From JAAYQU01 sp037441445 (lineage in GTDB: Bacteria > Bacteroidota > Bacteroidia > Bacteroidales > Salinivirgaceae), in NCBI GenBank assembly GCA_037441445.1, contig JBBISE010000172.1, forward strand, positions 1 through 7,234: DNA of 7,234 nt. The letters run 5' to 3'. The position numbers and the translations under genes were made by a program. Of this stretch, positions 5,902 to 7,234 are shown in pieces; the first letter of the stretch is position 1, and the number at the start of each line of letters is the position of its first letter. The notes beneath the pieces were generated by a model that ran no database searches, had not been told where the DNA came from, and was given only the letters and a program-made list of their open reading frames with translations.

Positions 5902-6519
5902 CTAAAAAAACAATTCTCCCAATCCTTGACGAGTAATTTCGGGTTCTTCAAGCGTGCAATCGACTATGGTAGAACCCTCGTTTTCACCAATGCCACCATC
6001 CACAACAAAATCCACGACACCTTGATAATTTTCCCAGATTAGTTCAGGATCGGTTATGTATTCTTCAATTTCGTCGTCGTTGTTTTTTACTGAAGTAATG
6101 ACAAGAGGCTCATTAAGTGTTCGTATAATTTCCAGCGTGATGTTGTTGTTGGGGATTCTAATCCCAACGTTCTTCCGGCTGAATTTCAATAATTTGGTGA
6201 GTTTATTGTTTGCTTCCAGGATAAATGTAAAAGGGCCTGGCAGATTTTTTTTCATTAATTTAAAAACGTGGTTTGGAAGTGGTTTTGTGAAATCGGCAAT
6301 CTGGCTGATATCGTGACAAACCACGGAGAAATTGGCTTCTTTAACTTTTTTGTTTCGGATTTGGGCAAGAGCTTCTATGGCACTAACATGGTTAAGACTG
6401 CAAGCAATGCCGTACACTGTGTCGGTAGGGACAACAACCAATCCTCCGATGGCCAGGCAATCGACTATTTGCCTGACCTGACGGGGATTGGGGTTTTCTT
6501 CGTATAATCGGATAATCAT
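5902..6519 (-). CDS. yciO: Threonylcarbamoyl-AMP synthase family protein, YciO type (Sua5/YciO/YrdC)
   Basis: A 205-residue single-domain YrdC-fold protein, the same length as E. coli YciO (206) and lacking Sua5's C-terminal domain. The family condenses L-threonine, bicarbonate and ATP into threonylcarbamoyl-AMP, the precursor of t6A37 in ANN-decoding tRNAs. Visible blocks are VVVPTDTVYGIAC (28-40), NFSVVCHDISQIADF (63-77), LMKKNLPGPFTFIL (88-101), VGIRIPNN (118-125), EPLVITSVK (137-145), VDFVVDGG (169-176) and GSTIVDC (182-188). The NFSxxCxDxSxxxxF and DPELI..VDFVVDGG blocks match YciO better than TsaC. Of the KRSN tetrad used to define true TsaC/Sua5, only Ser (S143) is kept; R55, K57 and K145 occupy the other positions. 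Bacteroidota commonly carry this form, where it may be the sole t6A enzyme. The gene starts 9 bases after the tal stop, so the two are probably co-transcribed. Confidence 0.88.
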   Translation of the reverse strand: MIIRLYEENPNPRQVRQIVDCLAIGGLVVVPTDTVYGIACSLNHVSAIEALAQIRNKKVKEANFSVVCHDISQIADFTKPLPNHVFKLMKKNLPGPFTFILEANNKLTKLLKFSRKNVGIRIPNNNITLEIIRTLNEPLVITSVKNNDDEIEEYITDPELIWENYQGVVDFVVDGGIGENEGSTIVDCTLEEPEITRQGLGELFF

Positions 6520-6528
6520 AAAAGCAGG

Positions 6529-7185
6529 TTAACCGTTCACTTTTTTATAGTCGGCAAGGAATTGCTGCAAGCCCAAATCGGTAAGTGGATGTTTAAACAA
6601 TCCATTGATTGCGCTTAATGGACATGTTACTACATCGGCACCCACCTCCATGCAATTTATAATGTGCATAGAATGTCGTATGGATGCTGCCAATACCTGG
6701 GTTGAAAATTCGTAGTAATTGTAGGTGTTGACAATCTGGCGGATAAGCTCAACACCATCGGCACAATTGTCGTCAAGCCTGCCAATGAATGGTGAAACGT
6801 AGGTTGCCCCAGCTTTAGCTGCTAACAGCGCTTGCCCGGGCGAAAAAACCAAGGTACAATTGGTGCGTATTCCTTTGTTTGAGAAATATTTAATGGCCTT
6901 GATTCCCTCTTTAATCATAGGAACCTTAACCACAATGTTTTTGTGCAGCGATGCCAGTTTTTCACCTTCGCGAATCATACCTTCAAAGTCAGTGCTAATA
7001 ACTTCGGCGCTTACATCTCCGTCAACTATGTTGCAAATTTCAACATAGTGGTTCAGGATATTCTGCTCGCCTTTTATGCCTTCTTTGGCCATGAGCGAAG
7101 GATTTGTCGTAACGCCGTCGAGTACTCCCAGGTCTTGAGCTTCCCTGATTTGATCAAGGTTCGCCGTGTCTATAAAGAATTTCAT
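6529..7185 (-). CDS. tal: Transaldolase, small TalC/FSA-like subfamily
   Basis: A 218-residue class I aldolase of the compact FSA/TalC group (E. coli FsaA is 220). Cytoplasmic; transaldolase moves a dihydroxyacetone unit between sedoheptulose-7-P and glyceraldehyde-3-P in the non-oxidative pentose phosphate pathway. Motifs are FIDTANLDQI (4-13), GVTTNPSLMAKEG (24-36), the Schiff-base lysine K87 in IVVKVPM, GIRTNCTLVFSPGQALLAAKAGATYVSPFIGRLDD split over 105-139, and VLAASIR (164-170). Residues around the catalytic water favour transaldolase over fructose-6-P aldolase: E61 (AEVIST), T111 and F133 (SPFIGR), where FsaA has Gln59, Thr109 and Tyr131. Databases often label such proteins fsa. The start at 7185 gives the family's usual N-terminus; the leader is A-rich (accgaaaaattataaacat). 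It heads a probable tal-yciO operon. Confidence 0.93.
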   Translation of the reverse strand: MKFFIDTANLDQIREAQDLGVLDGVTTNPSLMAKEGIKGEQNILNHYVEICNIVDGDVSAEVISTDFEGMIREGEKLASLHKNIVVKVPMIKEGIKAIKYFSNKGIRTNCTLVFSPGQALLAAKAGATYVSPFIGRLDDNCADGVELIRQIVNTYNYYEFSTQVLAASIRHSMHIINCMEVGADVVTCPLSAINGLFKHPLTDLGLQQFLADYKKVNG

Positions 7186-7234
7186 ATGTTTATAATTTTT
7201 CGGTTTACGGTCATATGGAACTTCATGCCGACTT

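Noticed and set aside
5748..5951. N-terminal extension of the hypothetical protein to ATG 5951
   Set aside because: It overlaps the yciO-type gene by 50 bases, is Phe-rich and low-complexity, and covers a promoter-like TAAATTTG; the internal start at 5747 is preferred.
7182..7234. Open - strand frame from the right edge ending in TGA that overlaps the tal ATG (ATGA)
   Set aside because: About 16 codons remain open roughly half the time by chance; it could be the tail of an upstream gene but cannot be supported here.

Overview
The window looks like chromosomal DNA of a member of the Bacteroidota. The evidence is indirect but consistent. Two intergenic regions carry the Bacteroidota -7 promoter consensus TAnnTTTG. 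The gene starts lack Shine-Dalgarno sequences and have A-rich leaders instead. The ABC-F protein, the YciO-type threonylcarbamoyl-AMP synthase and the NPFIISGY-type ATPase all resemble the forms I know from this phylum. A TTCGACTCCGCTCAGTGAAC-type intergenic repeat is present, a motif I associate with Bacteroidota genomes. Genus cannot be told; a Marinilabiliales/Prolixibacteraceae-like host is only a guess.

Layout, left to right. Positions 1-407 are AT-rich and noncoding, ending in a cluster of TTACGTAA-type palindromes just before a STAND/AAA-like ATPase (408-1532, +). A lipoprotein alpha/beta hydrolase (1547-2329, -) converges on the ATPase with only 14 bases between the stops. The 262-base divergent spacer (2330-2591) holds a REP/MITE-like repeat with mutually exclusive hairpins and a TAnnTTTG box. 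Next comes a + strand pair: a YbiT-type ABC-F ATPase (2592-4208) and, 22 bases later, a class IV-like histone-deacetylase-fold hydrolase (4231-5151). The rest is on the - strand. Transcription runs from tal (transaldolase, 6529-7185) into the yciO/sua5-type gene (5902-6519) across a 9-base gap. An unrecognised 170-residue protein (5235-5747) follows after a 154-base spacer with its own promoter candidate.

Most genes are housekeeping: translation support (ABC-F and the t6A precursor enzyme), the pentose phosphate pathway (tal) and hydrolases of unknown substrate. I see no coherent multi-gene novel system, no CRISPR array, no transposase and no RNA gene. The most unusual points are these. The ABC-F protein has lost consensus residues mainly at one composite ATP site, with two further substitutions at motifs tied to the other site. 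The ATPase gene is much more AT-rich than its neighbours and sits behind a palindrome cluster. The repeat between the divergent genes can fold in two competing ways. The threonylcarbamoyl-AMP synthase lacks most of the residue tetrad usual in TsaC/Sua5.
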